DNA from: Actinomycetales bacterium
Lineage (GTDB): Bacteria > Actinomycetota > Actinomycetes > Nanopelagicales > Nanopelagicaceae
DNA length: 46,388 bases
Direction: 5' to 3'
Assembly: GCA_007280395.1 (NCBI GenBank)
Contig: QYQH01000032.1
Span: 1-46,388 of the forward strand
The position numbers and the translations under genes were made by a program. The notes beneath the pieces are model-generated. The model was not told where the DNA came from. It did no database searches and was given only the letters and a program-made list of their open reading frames with translations. Positions 44,940 through 46,388 of this stretch are shown here, piece by piece (the stretch's first letter is position 1; each line of letters opens with the position of its first letter).

Positions 44940-45380
44940 GTGGCTGAAATTAAAAGTGCTGAAGAGATGCACTCTCTTGGCCGGCGAATTGGTGAGCAAC
45001 TTCAAGCCGGCGATTTAATTCTTCTATCTGGCCCACTCGGTGCTGGTAAAACTGCCCTAACTCAAGGAATTGGCAGAGCGCTAGGAATCGAAAATATAAC
45101 TTCACCAACCTTTGTTATTTCAAGAATTCATCCCGGAAAGATTCAATTAGTACATGTCGATGCCTACCGATTGCAAGGCGAGGCGACTGCAATCTTTGAT
45201 GATTTAGATTTAGAGAGTTATTTAGCTACGAGCATCACCGTTGTTGAATGGGGCGAAGGGCTAGCCGACCGACTTGCTGATCAGTATCTAGGAATAAAGA
45301 TTGAATTTGGTGAGAGCGATGACCTGAGATTGGTTTCAATAATCGGCCATGGCGAGCGTTTTACAGGTTTCTCGGTATGA
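44940..45380 (+). CDS. tsaE: tRNA threonylcarbamoyladenosine biosynthesis ATPase TsaE
   Basis: LLSGPLGAGKTALTQGIGRALGI, TSPTFVISRIHPG, LVHVDAYRLQ; GTG start. Confidence 0.95.
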   Translation: MAEIKSAEEMHSLGRRIGEQLQAGDLILLSGPLGAGKTALTQGIGRALGIENITSPTFVISRIHPGKIQLVHVDAYRLQGEATAIFDDLDLESYLATSITVVEWGEGLADRLADQYLGIKIEFGESDDLRLVSIIGHGERFTGFSV

Positions 45381-46372
45381 GCACATATTTACTTCTCGAT
45401 ACCTCAACTTCTCGCACAAGCGTTGTAGTAGTTAAGAATGGCGAAGTTGTTTTCAGCGAACATAACGATGGTGCACTTTCACACGGTGAAACGCTTCCCA
45501 AACTTGTCGCGGCAGCGCTAAAAGTTTTACCACAAATAGATGAAGTAATCGTTGGAATGGGGCCAGGCCCATTTACGGGACTTCGTGTCGGAATTTCATT
45601 CGCCCAAAGTTTCGCATTTGCTCGTGGCATTAAGTTGGAAGGCGTCTGCAGCCTTGATGCTATTGCAAGTCAATTTTCTGATAAAGATTTTCTTGTTGCG
45701 GTAGATGCCAGACGTAAGGAAGTTTTCTACTCTAGATATACCGAAGGCGTTCGGATTGGTGAACCAAATGTGTGTCAACCTTCGCAACTTAGTGCCTTAC
45801 AAATTCCAATTTATGGTGAAGCGCTAAATCAATTTCCAGATCCAACCGCATTTATCGCGATTGCTAATGCAAATAAAACATATTCAGCACCAATTTATGT
45901 TCGCAGACCCGATGCTTATCCTGCTCCAGCAGGTGTGAAATTTAGAGCTATGACTCAACTTGATTTGGTTCCAGCTTTTGCAATTGAGAAATCTTCATAT
46001 GGCAAAGACGGTTGGTCGATGGCGCAATTTAAAGAGGAGTATTTAGGTAAAGATCGAATGTATGTTGCCGCAGAATTTGGTGGCGAATTAATTTCTTATG
46101 CCGGCGTATTTAATTTAGCTGGAGTTGCAGATGTCTTGACTATTACTGTTGCCGATGGACATCGCCGCAAAGGCATAGGACGCGAACTCTTGCGCCGATT
46201 AATTGACTGGTCCCGAACCCAAAAGTGCGAGGCGATAATGCTTGAAGTTCGCGTCAGCAATGAAGAGGCCATTCCGCTCTACACCGCATTCGGGTTTATC
46301 GAAATTTCGCGCCGTAAGGATTATTACGGGCAAGGCAAGACCGCGATAGTTATGCGCAAGGAGTTGCAATGA
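45377..46372 (+). CDS. tsaB: TsaB-RimI fusion (t6A complex dimerization subunit plus GNAT N-acetyltransferase)
   Basis: N-term MSTYLLLDTSTSRTSVVVVKNGEVV, VGMGPGPFTGLRVGISFAQSFA, PIYVRRPDA; C-term VADGHRRKGIGRELLRRLIDWSRTQKCEAIMLEVRVSNEEAIPLYTAFGF. Confidence 0.93.
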   Translation: MSTYLLLDTSTSRTSVVVVKNGEVVFSEHNDGALSHGETLPKLVAAALKVLPQIDEVIVGMGPGPFTGLRVGISFAQSFAFARGIKLEGVCSLDAIASQFSDKDFLVAVDARRKEVFYSRYTEGVRIGEPNVCQPSQLSALQIPIYGEALNQFPDPTAFIAIANANKTYSAPIYVRRPDAYPAPAGVKFRAMTQLDLVPAFAIEKSSYGKDGWSMAQFKEEYLGKDRMYVAAEFGGELISYAGVFNLAGVADVLTITVADGHRRKGIGRELLRRLIDWSRTQKCEAIMLEVRVSNEEAIPLYTAFGFIEISRRKDYYGQGKTAIVMRKELQ

Positions 46373-46388
46373 AGAACTCTGACGCTCT
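46369..46388 (+). CDS. Start of the next gene (truncated by window end; tsaD expected from synteny)
   Basis: ATG overlapping tsaB-rimI stop by 4 nt (ATGA): MKNSDA...; only about 6 codons visible. Confidence 0.4.

Overview
The window is about 46 kb of a low-to-moderate-GC actinobacterial chromosome. The gene order and compact style suggest a freshwater acI/Nanopelagicales-like lineage, but that placement is an inference. Most of it is the core transcription/translation super-cluster: rpoBC, the str operon (rpsL-rpsG-fusA-tuf), the S10 and spc operons (rpsJ to secY-adk-map), the alpha operon (infA-rpmJ-rpsM-rpsK-rpsD-rpoA-rplQ-truA), rplM-rpsI-glmM-glmS, then acpS-alr and tsaE-tsaB/rimI. Accessory material sits at the operon joints: (i) two minus-strand genes (an orphan secreted protein and a HlyIII/PAQR-type membrane protein) between rpoC and rpsL; (ii) a minus-strand amidohydrolase between map and infA; (iii) a PAP2 phosphatase between glmS and acpS; (iv) a complete branched-chain amino acid/amide-type (HAAT) ABC transporter followed by a secreted alpha/beta-hydrolase-like protein between alr and tsaE. 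The best candidates for undescribed biology are: a predicted H-type pseudoknot in the rpsM (alpha operon) leader; a long 17/19-paired inverted repeat overlapping the predicted rplM promoter; an SD-sequestering hairpin series ahead of rpsH; and the transporter/hydrolase cassette, whose LivG-like ATPase has a degenerate ABC signature and whose binding protein lacks a lipobox. No tRNA, rRNA, CRISPR array or transposon was recognised. All structures were paired by hand; no folding or database search was run.
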